A DNA stretch of 64,000 nt, from NCBI GenBank assembly GCA_019359695.1, contig JAHHGV010000019.1, positions 86,503 through 150,502 on the forward strand. Reading direction: 5' to 3'. The notes beneath the pieces were generated by a model that had not been told where the DNA came from, made no database searches, and saw nothing but the letters and a program-made list of their open reading frames with translations. The translations under genes and the position numbers were made by a program. The stretch comes from Brasilonema angustatum HA4187-MV1. GTDB lineage: Bacteria > Cyanobacteriota > Cyanobacteriia > Cyanobacteriales > Nostocaceae. This document shows, piece after piece, positions 57,462 to 64,000 of this stretch (positions are counted from its first letter, which is position 1; each line of letters starts with the position of its first letter).

Positions 57462-58442
57462 ATGCAAATTTGTCAAAAACTCTCCCTCCCAAGTATGGGC
57501 TGCGGAACTTGGGCATGGGGTAACCGACTGCTTTGGGGATATGACGAAAGCATGGATGACCAGTTGCAAGCCGTCTTTAACCTTTGTGTGAGCAACGGTG
57601 TGACTTTATTTGATACGGGTGATTCTTACGGAACTGGGAGATTGAATGGGCGAAGCGAGTCACTCCTAGGACGATTTTCTAAGGAATATCTCGGTTCAGG
57701 CAAAGAAAATATTTGCATTGCAACCAAGCTTGCTGCTTATCCTTGGAGATGGACACGCCAATCAATGGTGTCGGCTTGCAAGTCATCTGCCAAGCGGCTG
57801 GGAAAAAATGTCGATTTGGTACAAATGCACTGGTCTACGGCGAATTATGCTCCCTGGCAGGAAGGAGGACTTTTGGATGGTCTTGCTGACCTTTATGAGC
57901 AAGGACTCGTCAAGGGTGTGGGCTTATCCAACTATGGACCAAAACGGCTCAAACGCGTACATCAAAGATTTGCAGAACGAGGAGTACCAATCGCGACTTT
58001 GCAAGTTCAATACTCGCTGCTGTCCACGTATCCCGTTACCGAATTGGGGGTTAAAGATGTTTGTGATCAGCTTGGAATCAAACTGATTGCCTACAGTCCT
58101 CTTGCATTGGGGCTGTTGACAGGAAAATACTCCCAGAAAGGTCCTTTTCCAAAAGGCATTCGAGGTTTGCTATTTAGGCAAATGTTACCAGGAATCCGTC
58201 CACTTTTGGCAAGCTTACGAGAGGTGGCTCAATCTAGAAACAAAACTATGTCACAGGTAGCCATAAATTGGTGTATTTGTAAAGGGGCTATTCCTATTCC
58301 TGGCGCGAAGAGTATGGAACAGGCAAAAGAGAATATTGGTGCTTTGGGTTGGGAACTAAATTCTGGTGAAATAGCAGAGTTGGATCAAGCGGCTGCGAGT
58401 GCAGACAAAAAAATGGTGCAAAATATTTTTCAAACTCGATAA
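57462..58442 (+). CDS. Aldo/keto reductase
   Basis: Encodes 326 residues of a TIM-barrel oxidoreductase. The catalytic tetrad is visible: Asp and Tyr in FDTGDSYGTG, Lys in IATKLAAYPW, His in VQMHWSTANY. The NADPH-binding end reads IPIPGAKSMEQAKENIGAL. Such enzymes reduce aldehydes and ketones. Cyanobacterial homologues of this subgroup are known in plants too (pyridoxal reductase-like). Overlap-free and 19 bp from the methyltransferase, so probably one transcript. Confidence 0.9.
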   Translation: MQICQKLSLPSMGCGTWAWGNRLLWGYDESMDDQLQAVFNLCVSNGVTLFDTGDSYGTGRLNGRSESLLGRFSKEYLGSGKENICIATKLAAYPWRWTRQSMVSACKSSAKRLGKNVDLVQMHWSTANYAPWQEGGLLDGLADLYEQGLVKGVGLSNYGPKRLKRVHQRFAERGVPIATLQVQYSLLSTYPVTELGVKDVCDQLGIKLIAYSPLALGLLTGKYSQKGPFPKGIRGLLFRQMLPGIRPLLASLREVAQSRNKTMSQVAINWCICKGAIPIPGAKSMEQAKENIGALGWELNSGEIAELDQAAASADKKMVQNIFQTR

Positions 58443-58526
58443 AATATTGCCAGAAATCTCGCAAGATAGTTTATATGCTCAACAATTGACTAAATTCCAA
58501 ATTCTGGGAAGTTAGATAAAAACAGT

Positions 58527-59792
58527 TTGAGCATAATAGACGTGGTTCGAGGGCATGAAGTGGCTCAAACTAAGAAGAATGTGCAGGTAACGCAGGAACA
58601 ACAGACTTATCCAACGGACTTTTCATGGTCTTTTTGGTTTGCTTTGCCACTCTACCCCTTTGGCAAACGGCGGACAATTCGCGAAGAAGTTCTCAAGGAT
58701 ACAATTTGGACTTTTGACCAGCTTCAGGGCATTTTCTATGTTGTCGTGCCGATTCGCATGACCATTGTTAAGTTAAATGAAGGGGGTCTGCTTGTCTATG
58801 CACCTGTTGCACCGACGACCGAGTGTATTCGCCTTGTCAATGAGTTGGTGGCAGAACACGGCGACGTCAAGTATATCATTCTGCCAACTGTCTCTGGTTT
58901 AGAACACAAAGTCTTTGTTGGTCCCTTTGCGAGATGCTTCCCAAATGCACAGGTTTTTGTTACTCCTAAGCAGTGGAGTTTTCCGCTGAATCTTCCACTT
59001 AGTTGGTTAGGCTTACCCTCCAAACGCACTCAGGTTCTCCCAGAAGACAGCAGCCAAACTCCCTTTGCTGACGAGTTTGACTATGCAATGCTAAGTCCTA
59101 TTGAGCTTGGTCCTGGTCGATTTGCGGAAGTTGCGTTTTTTCATAGGCGATCGCACACCTTACTCGTTACAGATTCAGTGGTTTGTGTACCAGAAGAACC
59201 TCCGGCGATCGTCCAATTAGATCCATACCCCTTACTCTTTCACGCCAAAGACAAAGCGTCTGACATAGTTGAAGATCATCCGGCAAATCGCCGTAAGGGA
59301 TGGCAACGTATTTCGTTGTTTGCTTTGTACTTTCGACCAAGTATGGTAGAGATTATGAAATGGGGCGAGGTATTTCGTAACGCCTTTCAAGCACCGGAAC
59401 GTTCCAATAAAGCTTATTTCGGGTTGTTTCCCTTCCAATGGAACTCAGATTGGAAGTCCTCATTTGATGCACTGCGAGGGAATGGTCGTTTATTTGTCGC
59501 ACCAATTTTACGAACTCTCATTCTCAACCGCGCACCAAGAGAAACTATCAACTGGGTTGATAAAGTAGCAAGTTGGGACTTTGGGTCGATTATTCCTTGT
59601 CATTTTGACTCACCAATTCAAGCACAGCCGCATCAGTTTCGACAAGCATTCTCCTTTTTGGAAGAGTCTTCTGGTAAAGGGTTCAGCAGTAGCAGTGATT
59701 CTTTACCAGAGGAGGACTTTAAATTACTCAGGCAACTTGATAAAGGTTTAAATAAGTTTGGTATTTTACCGCCAGCCAAGGAGTTGAAATAA
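58527..59792 (+). CDS. DUF4336 domain protein
   Basis: Encodes 421 residues if the TTG at 58527 is used; a GTG at 58542 is another option. DUF4336 is a metallo-beta-lactamase-like fold. MTIVKLNEGGLLVYAPVAPT, VKYIILPTVSGLEHKVFVGP and AEVAFFHRRSHTLLVTD match it, but the metal-binding HxHxDH is not intact. It is found in cyanobacteria and plant chloroplasts, with unknown function. The C-terminal part has FGSIIPCHFDSP, a conserved His position. A MITE follows directly. Confidence 0.8.
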   Translation: MSIIDVVRGHEVAQTKKNVQVTQEQQTYPTDFSWSFWFALPLYPFGKRRTIREEVLKDTIWTFDQLQGIFYVVVPIRMTIVKLNEGGLLVYAPVAPTTECIRLVNELVAEHGDVKYIILPTVSGLEHKVFVGPFARCFPNAQVFVTPKQWSFPLNLPLSWLGLPSKRTQVLPEDSSQTPFADEFDYAMLSPIELGPGRFAEVAFFHRRSHTLLVTDSVVCVPEEPPAIVQLDPYPLLFHAKDKASDIVEDHPANRRKGWQRISLFALYFRPSMVEIMKWGEVFRNAFQAPERSNKAYFGLFPFQWNSDWKSSFDALRGNGRLFVAPILRTLILNRAPRETINWVDKVASWDFGSIIPCHFDSPIQAQPHQFRQAFSFLEESSGKGFSSSSDSLPEEDFKLLRQLDKGLNKFGILPPAKELK

Positions 59793-59796
59793 GCCC

Positions 59797-59901
59797 TATA
59801 GCAGTCCTAAATCATTTGTGAACAACAAGATTCCCGACTTATAAAAGAAGTCGGGAATCTGAGTATGCGCGACTTTGACAAATAAAATCGGATTGGTATA
59901 T
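59797..59901. mobile_element. TATAGCAGTCC-type MITE
   Basis: Left end TATAGCAGTCCTAAATCATT and right end ATAAAATCGGATTGGTATA form imperfect inverted repeats. The interior is a 12-bp hairpin (GATTCCCGACTT with AAGTCGGGAATC), which could also terminate the DUF4336 transcript. Related to the family 2 ends. Confidence 0.65.
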
Positions 59902-59934
59902 GTAAGCATTTTTTTTCAAATTAACTATTATTAA

Positions 59935-60055
59935 CAGTTACCAGTTACCAGTTATCAAGTATCCGCAGTACCAGTTTTCAGTTACCAAGTACCCGCAGTA
60001 CCAGTTTTCACTGTTCACTGCTTACTGTTTACTGTTTACTGTTCACTGTTCACTG
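59935..60055. repeat. Heptamer arrays CAGTTAC and CTGTTCA
   Basis: Degenerate runs of AGTTACC and of ACTGTTT/ACTGTTC fill about 120 bp. The right end of the array overlaps the last codons and stop of the small membrane gene on the opposite strand. Confidence 0.8.
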
Positions 60056-60366
60056 ATTCGGTCATCTTCTTTTTGAAATAATTCAAACAAACCAATTGTG
60101 CCTACAAAAAAAGTATAAATGCCATATTGTAGTGGCGTCTTTTTTCTTGAAGGTGCAAAAAAAGCTGCGACAACTGCTTCAAGGAAATGGATTGTGACTG
60201 CAAAACGTTCAATCCAAAAAACTGGATTCAGGCTGCTTGGTACTTTCGTGTTAGTTAGGACTGCATAAATATTCCATAATTCCAATCCAATTGCACTTGT
60301 TATGAGAACTGTAGATAGAACTTTTACAAAGGTAAAAATATTGTTGTTTTGATAGTTTAATTTCAT
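60043..60366 (-). CDS. Small membrane protein, three helices
   Basis: Encodes 107 residues. Hydrophobic segments lie near 13-36, 52-68 and 80-97, with a basic loop SRKKTPLQYG. No signature is recognised. The last codons (ISEQ) and stop lie inside the ACTGTTC array on the other strand, so the repeat has probably replaced or trimmed the original C-terminus. Monocistronic on the minus strand. Confidence 0.55.
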   Translation of the reverse strand: MKLNYQNNNIFTFVKVLSTVLITSAIGLELWNIYAVLTNTKVPSSLNPVFWIERFAVTIHFLEAVVAAFFAPSRKKTPLQYGIYTFFVGTIGLFELFQKEDDRISEQ

Positions 60367-60478
60367 GGTATGTAGTAGGATTTTGGTGTCAATTACTCTT
60401 AAGACTCGCTGAAGTTATGAGCGGGTTAATGTTTATTATCTAACATGTGGTTCAATTAACTGAAAAAAACTGTAACTC

Positions 60479-60641
60479 AGATCTTGCACCTTCCCCTAAG
60501 TACGCCTTGAACTGAAGTTCAAGGCTCATAATCAAAGTCCGTTAAAACGGACTGGAATGTATATTGAGTAAGCTTTAGCTTACTTGAGCTTTGAGCCAAA
60601 AAAATTATTTATTGGCGGACGGAAAAGCTGGTGCAAGATCT
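60479..60641. mobile_element. Palindrome-rich MITE, family 1, copy 2
   Basis: Bounded by AGATCTTGCACC and GGTGCAAGATCT, as at 8422-8674 but inverted in orientation. It contains the palindromes GCCTTGAACTGAAGTTCAAG, AGTCCGTTAAAACGGACT and GTAAGCTTTAGCTTAC. Shared sequence beyond the ends (TTGGCGGACGGAAAAG) confirms the family. It lacks the GC-rich insert. No clear target duplication. Confidence 0.75.
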
Positions 60642-60667
60642 TAGTTAAGTGATGAGAAGAGGTAACT

Positions 60668-61462
60668 GTGTCAACAAGTCAGAACCCAATAGGGCAGCTT
60701 TTGTTAAAATCGATGCTTCGCCTCCTGATTGGAGAGAACAAACTGCAGTTTTATGAAACAATAGATTGGCAACACCAGAGCGATCGCTTCCGACAACCAA
60801 ACTTAATTTATCCACATTATTACAGCAGTCAGAATTTTCACGGTATAGAAGGCGGGTACCTTAATTCTGTAGCAGCGATAACATATGATCCAGTCACTGC
60901 ATTTGCTTCGCCACCAAATGAAGCATGGATTCGTCAGCAGTTAATTGGTGTTATTAAGAATCAGCCAAGGAAAATTCTTGATCTTGGTTGCGGCACAGGT
61001 TCGGCTACATTGATGTTAAAGCAAGCTTTTGGGCAAGCAAACGTTATTGGATTGGATTTGTCTCCTTATATGCTAGTCGTGGCGGACTACAAAGCGCAGC
61101 AAGCGGGGTTAAATATAGAATGGCTGCATGGACTAGCGGAAGCCACAGGTTTTGAAGAAGCTTCTTTTGATTTGGTGACAGCTTCCTTTTTATTACACGA
61201 AACACCACCCAAAATTTCTCAGTTTATTTTGCGAGAATGTTTCCGCCTCCTGAAACCAGGAGGACAATTGATTATTTTGGATGGGAATCAAAAAAGGCTG
61301 CGTCATGCGAAATGGTTGATAAAAATCTTCAAAGAACCTTATTCGACAGTTTATGCTGCAGAGAGTGTAGACGATTGGATGAAGACGGCTGGATTGGAAG
61401 CAGTGCAAACAGAATATGTTGGTTGGATCAATCAAGTCACGAGCGGTATTAAAATTAATTAA
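60668..61462 (+). CDS. Class I SAM-dependent methyltransferase, paralogue of 36365-37279
   Basis: Encodes 264 residues from a GTG (AGAGGTAA about 6 nt upstream). Motif I is ILDLGCGTGSATLMLKQAFG, then GLDLSPYMLVVADYKAQ and FDLVTASFLLHETPP. The HETPP end pairs with CHELP in the methyltransferase at 36 kb, with similar order throughout the core. The leader (ENKLQFYETIDWQHQSDRF) is shorter than in that paralogue. Substrate unknown. It begins just after the family 1 MITE. Confidence 0.85.
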   Translation: MSTSQNPIGQLLLKSMLRLLIGENKLQFYETIDWQHQSDRFRQPNLIYPHYYSSQNFHGIEGGYLNSVAAITYDPVTAFASPPNEAWIRQQLIGVIKNQPRKILDLGCGTGSATLMLKQAFGQANVIGLDLSPYMLVVADYKAQQAGLNIEWLHGLAEATGFEEASFDLVTASFLLHETPPKISQFILRECFRLLKPGGQLIILDGNQKRLRHAKWLIKIFKEPYSTVYAAESVDDWMKTAGLEAVQTEYVGWINQVTSGIKIN

Positions 61463-61600
61463 GCCAATAACAGCTAGACTCCTTACGAAACACAGGGGCA
61501 AAACAAGTCAAAACCATAAGGTAAGAAGTCGTCTTGGAAAGTTTGCTACCGAATAGATAGATTTGAGTAGGTTTTATGTAGCGGAGTAAGATTGATTTTT

Positions 61601-62287
61601 ATGTTTGAACAACAACCAGAACATGTACGACTTCATATTAAAGAGTTAGCCACACAAGCCTCACAAAAATCAGAGCCATCCGCATGGTTTGATGTCTTAT
61701 ATGTCGAAGCCAAAGGTGATGCGGCGCAAATTCCTTGGGCAAAGTTAGCCCCCCACCCCTATCTGCAAGACTGGTTGACTACTCATGCACCATCTGATCA
61801 AGGGCTAAGGGCGCTGGTAATTGGCTGTGGCTTGGGAGATGATGCAGAAGCTTTAGCAAAGCGAGGGTTTGAGGTAACTGCCTTTGATATTTCCCCCACA
61901 GCTATTGCCTGGTGTCAGCAGCGATTTCCCGATTCGACTGTGAATTATGTAGTTGCAGATTTGTTGGCAATTCCCTCACAATGGCATCTTGCCTTTGACT
62001 TGGTTTTTGAATGTCGCAATATCCAAGCTTTGCCCTTGAGTGTGCGCTCAAAGGTTATCTCCTCAATCGCCTCTGTTGTTGCAACCGATGGAACGCTGTT
62101 AGTGATTACTCGTTTTCGCGAGACAGAAGCCGAACCCTCTGGTCCCCCTTGGGCATTGTCAAACTCCGAACTGGCACTGTTTGAAAATTTGGGATTACAC
62201 CAACGAGAGCGTCTTCTGTTTTTAGTGTCCGAGCAGATTGACGTTAAACACCTGCGGATTGAATATTATCGGAAGAGAATAATCTAG
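61601..62287 (+). CDS. Class I SAM-dependent methyltransferase, TPMT-like
   Basis: Encodes 228 residues from the ATG. Motif I is ALVIGCGLGDDAEALAKRGF and then EVTAFDISPTAIAWCQQRFP. The motif IV region reads LVFECRNIQALP, and VVATDGTLLVITRFRE closes the core. Order and the W-x-D-V start (AWFDVLYVEA) resemble thiopurine S-methyltransferase-type and small-molecule methyltransferases. Substrate unknown. It lies 140 bp after the previous methyltransferase and may be independent. Confidence 0.85.
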   Translation: MFEQQPEHVRLHIKELATQASQKSEPSAWFDVLYVEAKGDAAQIPWAKLAPHPYLQDWLTTHAPSDQGLRALVIGCGLGDDAEALAKRGFEVTAFDISPTAIAWCQQRFPDSTVNYVVADLLAIPSQWHLAFDLVFECRNIQALPLSVRSKVISSIASVVATDGTLLVITRFRETEAEPSGPPWALSNSELALFENLGLHQRERLLFLVSEQIDVKHLRIEYYRKRII

Positions 62288-62354
62288 GACGCTTACAGCG
62301 TAAGACTTTTACCAAAAATCCTGATTTCAGGCATTCTGGAACGAATAAGCTCAA

Positions 62355-62525
62355 GCGATCGCCTTTGTTATCTCACAACTGGTGTTCCAATAGACAACTT
62401 TCGAGTCATGATGTCGAATGATCAAGCGAGCAAGCGATCAGCGATCGCCTTTCTTATCTGACAACTGGTGTTCCAACAAACAAGTTTCGAGTCATGATGT
62501 CGAATGATCAAGCGATCAAGGTAGA
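62355..62525. repeat. Two tandem 86-bp repeats with HIP1 sites
   Basis: GCGATCGCCTTTGTTATC at 62355 and GCGATCGCCTTTCTTATC at 62441 start two units that share ACAACTGGTGTTCCAA and GAGTCATGATGTCGAATGA with few changes. A third HIP1 octamer at 62526 follows. The array lies in the leader of the next gene. Confidence 0.85.
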
Positions 62526-62629
62526 GCGATCGCTACAATCAAATTTGGGAGGCATTTAAGTCGGGAAGTACTTCCTATGTTTGACACTGCTACTATAAAT
62601 TTGGTAAGCAAGCAACTTTAAAGTGGAAC

Positions 62630-62992
62630 ATGACAACAGTAACAATCTTACCTATATATGATGCCAGTGGTGATAAATCTTATCGTGCTGTTGCAGGTGA
62701 TAAGCAGTCTATTGGTAAAACTGCGGGACAAGCTCTAGATGCTTTAACCACTCAATTAGGTGAAGATGAATTTAGTGCTTTAGTGTTGCTCCAAAGTTTT
62801 CATCCTGATCAGTTTTTCAGTGCCGAGCAACAAAAACGTTTGTCCGATCTCATGGATTTGTGGAGAACAGCACGCGATCAGGGACAGTCGCTTTCAAAAG
62901 AACTGCAAGCTGAGTTAGATAGTCTCGTCGAGGCTGAACTCAAAGCAGCAACAGCTCGAACAGCGTCTCTACTACAACAGTTAAACCAATGA
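62630..62992 (+). CDS. Conserved hypothetical cyanobacterial protein
   Basis: Encodes 120 residues. The first half is an alpha-beta segment (TVTILPIYDASGDKSYRAVA; GKTAGQALDALTTQLGEDEF), the second is helical and charged (EELQAELDSLVEAELKAA type). Similar small proteins are common in cyanobacteria, often next to toxin-like genes, so an antitoxin-like role is possible but no toxin gene adjoins it here. No membrane segment. Confidence 0.55.
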   Translation: MTTVTILPIYDASGDKSYRAVAGDKQSIGKTAGQALDALTTQLGEDEFSALVLLQSFHPDQFFSAEQQKRLSDLMDLWRTARDQGQSLSKELQAELDSLVEAELKAATARTASLLQQLNQ

Positions 62993-63102
62993 ATCCTAAC
63001 GATTAATCGTGTTGTTATTAGGATTTCGCCCATTTCTTTGTCCCAATGCGTCACCACAAAGAAAATTTGTTCTTTCCCTTACACCCCTACACCCTTACCC
63101 TT

Positions 63103-63238
63103 ATAAAGGTAGGTATTTTGTATTTGGTCATTTTTTGACGATTTCAGCAAATACTAAAATCTTGAAACGACCAACCTACGTTAAACACTTGAGAATGTTG
63201 TCAACTATTTTCGACATTCTGAAAAACCTACCCTTAAA
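63103..63238. mobile_element. MITE-like inverted repeat inside a heptamer array
   Basis: AAGGTAGGTATTTT and AAAACCTACCCTT bound about 135 bp within a CCCTTACACCC array. The same array with its right flank (CCTTACACCCCTTTCTTGGT) is present without the insert near 53443-53485, so this may be another filled site. No coding capacity. Confidence 0.5.
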
Positions 63239-63347
63239 AGACACCCTTACCCCCTTACACCCCTTTCTTGGTCATTGAGCCGCAAGTTGCTATCAGTAGA
63301 ATTTGGGCTACCTTTAAAATATTGAATAATAGCTCAGTAGATTGCTG

Positions 63348-64000
63348 ATGACTCAGGAAGAATTGCTGCGGGTAATTGAGGAGGCGGCGAGTGAGGGAGC
63401 GATGGAACTCGACCTCTGTGGCAATGAGTTGACAGTTTTACCGCCTGAGATTGGCAAGTTGACTCAACTCAAAAAACTGATTCTCGGCAAATATGAGTAT
63501 AATTACACCGGCAATATTATTGGTACTATCGGGAATAACCTGAGTGCTTTACCTGCAGAAATTGGACAGCTTGATCATCTTGAAGAACTTCAGGTTGTTG
63601 ATAATCGCTTAAGCAGTTTGCCAGCGGAAATAGGACAACTCACCAACCTGCAATCGCTCGACCTCCGCAGCAATCAACTGAGCGCACTGCCAGCGGAAAT
63701 AGGACAACTCACTAACCTGCAATCGCTCAACCTCAGGGACAATCAACTCAGCGCACTGCCAGCGGAAATAGGACAACTCACCAACCTGCAAACGCTCGAC
63801 CTCTGGGACAATCAACTCAGCGCACTGCCAGCGGAAATAGGACAACTCACCAACCTGCAAACGCTCGACCTCTGGGACAATCAACTCAGCGCACTGCCAG
63901 CGGAAATAGGACAACTCACCAACCTGCAAACGCTCGACCTCTGGGACAATCAACTCAGCGCACTGCCAGCGGAAATAGGACAACTCACCAACCTGCAAAC
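63348..64000 (+). CDS. Leucine-rich repeat protein, Roc-COR type (3' end outside window)
   Basis: Starts at ATG 63348 (MTQEELLRVIEEAASEG) and is open to the right edge, 217 codons visible. The N-terminus with LDLCGNELTVLPPEIGKLTQ and KKLILGKYEYN is the usual start of cyanobacterial LRR proteins that go on to a Roc GTPase and COR domain; that part is not visible. LRRs follow the LPAEIGQLTNLQTLDLWDNQ pattern. These proteins are LRRK2-like signalling GTPases. The Roc-COR continuation is inference from the N-terminus. Confidence 0.85.
   Translation, partial: MTQEELLRVIEEAASEGAMELDLCGNELTVLPPEIGKLTQLKKLILGKYEYNYTGNIIGTIGNNLSALPAEIGQLDHLEELQVVDNRLSSLPAEIGQLTNLQSLDLRSNQLSALPAEIGQLTNLQSLNLRDNQLSALPAEIGQLTNLQTLDLWDNQLSALPAEIGQLTNLQTLDLWDNQLSALPAEIGQLTNLQTLDLWDNQLSALPAEIGQLTNLQ
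63633..64000 (+). repeat. 69-bp tandem repeats in the LRR gene
   Basis: Units of 69 bp (23 residues) start at 63633, 63702, 63771, 63840, 63909 and 63978. The three at 63771-63977 appear identical at the DNA level, indicating recent expansion or gene conversion. The first two differ at a few positions (LRSNQ and LRDNQ instead of LWDNQ). Confidence 0.92.

Noticed and set aside
63009..63278. 89-codon plus-strand ORF
   Set aside because: Runs through heptamer arrays and an inverted-repeat element; no protein-like composition.
63609..63998. 129-codon minus-strand ORF with 23-residue repeats
   Set aside because: Antisense shadow of the LRR array; the plus frame gives clear leucine-rich repeats.

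Overview
The window looks like chromosomal DNA of a filamentous, probably heterocyst-forming cyanobacterium (Nostocales type). The evidence is: very frequent HIP1 octamers (GCGATCGC); short tandem heptamer repeats of the TTCCCTG, TTAACGC and CTTCTGA kind; many small dispersed repeats; and a gene set typical of that group (CcdA/Ccs1 cytochrome c maturation, DUF3352, DUF4336, FHA-PrsW, PaO-like Rieske oxygenase, LRR proteins of the Roc-COR type). No intact transposase, tRNA, rRNA or CRISPR array was seen.

Layout. 1-2.3 kb: 3'-truncated NB-ARC/TPR STAND ATPase (minus). 2.4-4.1 kb: two small membrane proteins and a PanE-like reductase. 4.1-9.0 kb: a NACHT-HEAT NTPase gene broken by a group II intron inserted in antisense orientation and again by a frameshift near its 3' end; two MITE-like elements follow. 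9.1-13.6 kb: small membrane proteins, a GT4 glycosyltransferase, a 1.2 kb repeat-rich gap, a 28-codon candidate microgene with its own terminator, and a dead SDR fragment. 13.6-19 kb: LCP-family protein, ExbB/ExbD, and a divergent TonB-like protein with an expanded Gly-Ser repeat. 19-24 kb: FAD monooxygenase, five-bladed-propeller protein, PaO-like Rieske oxygenase and cupin, which may form a tailoring cluster. 24-26 kb: ccdA-ccs1. 26.7-32.5 kb: acyltransferase, a secreted small protein, queF plus a duplicated queF tail, a phasin-like gene preceded by the SRP RNA, a YciI protein, an Rrf2 regulator next to a cysK pseudogene, and a J-domain protein. 32.6-42.4 kb: FHA-PrsW, tandem QueD, a second PrsW, methyltransferase, DUF3352, PepN. 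43-56.2 kb: an exopolysaccharide locus of Wzx/Wzy type (four GT4/GT2 groups, BY-kinase Wzc, polymerase, O-acyltransferase, flippase). 56-64 kb: methyltransferases, aldo/keto reductase, DUF4336, small proteins, and an LRR protein that runs off the right edge.

How the parts fit. The exopolysaccharide block runs in one direction and holds assembly, polymerisation, export control and decoration genes. It lacks an obvious outer-membrane exporter (Wza) and an initiating phosphoglycosyltransferase, which must lie elsewhere. QueF and the tandem QueD both belong to queuosine synthesis, about 6 kb apart. CcdA and Ccs1 work together in system II cytochrome c maturation. ExbB, ExbD and TonB form one energy-transduction set.

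Much of the interest lies in decay and mobile DNA: an antisense group II intron with a deleted reverse transcriptase, a MITE whose empty site is preserved 4.7 kb away, a tandemly duplicated tonB leader, a queF tail that has supplied the C-terminus of a neighbour, and an LRR array with three identical 69-bp units. I did not find a clearly new defence or metabolic system. The best candidates for undescribed biology are the monooxygenase/propeller/Rieske/cupin cluster, the 28-residue membrane microprotein, and the FHA-PrsW fusion.
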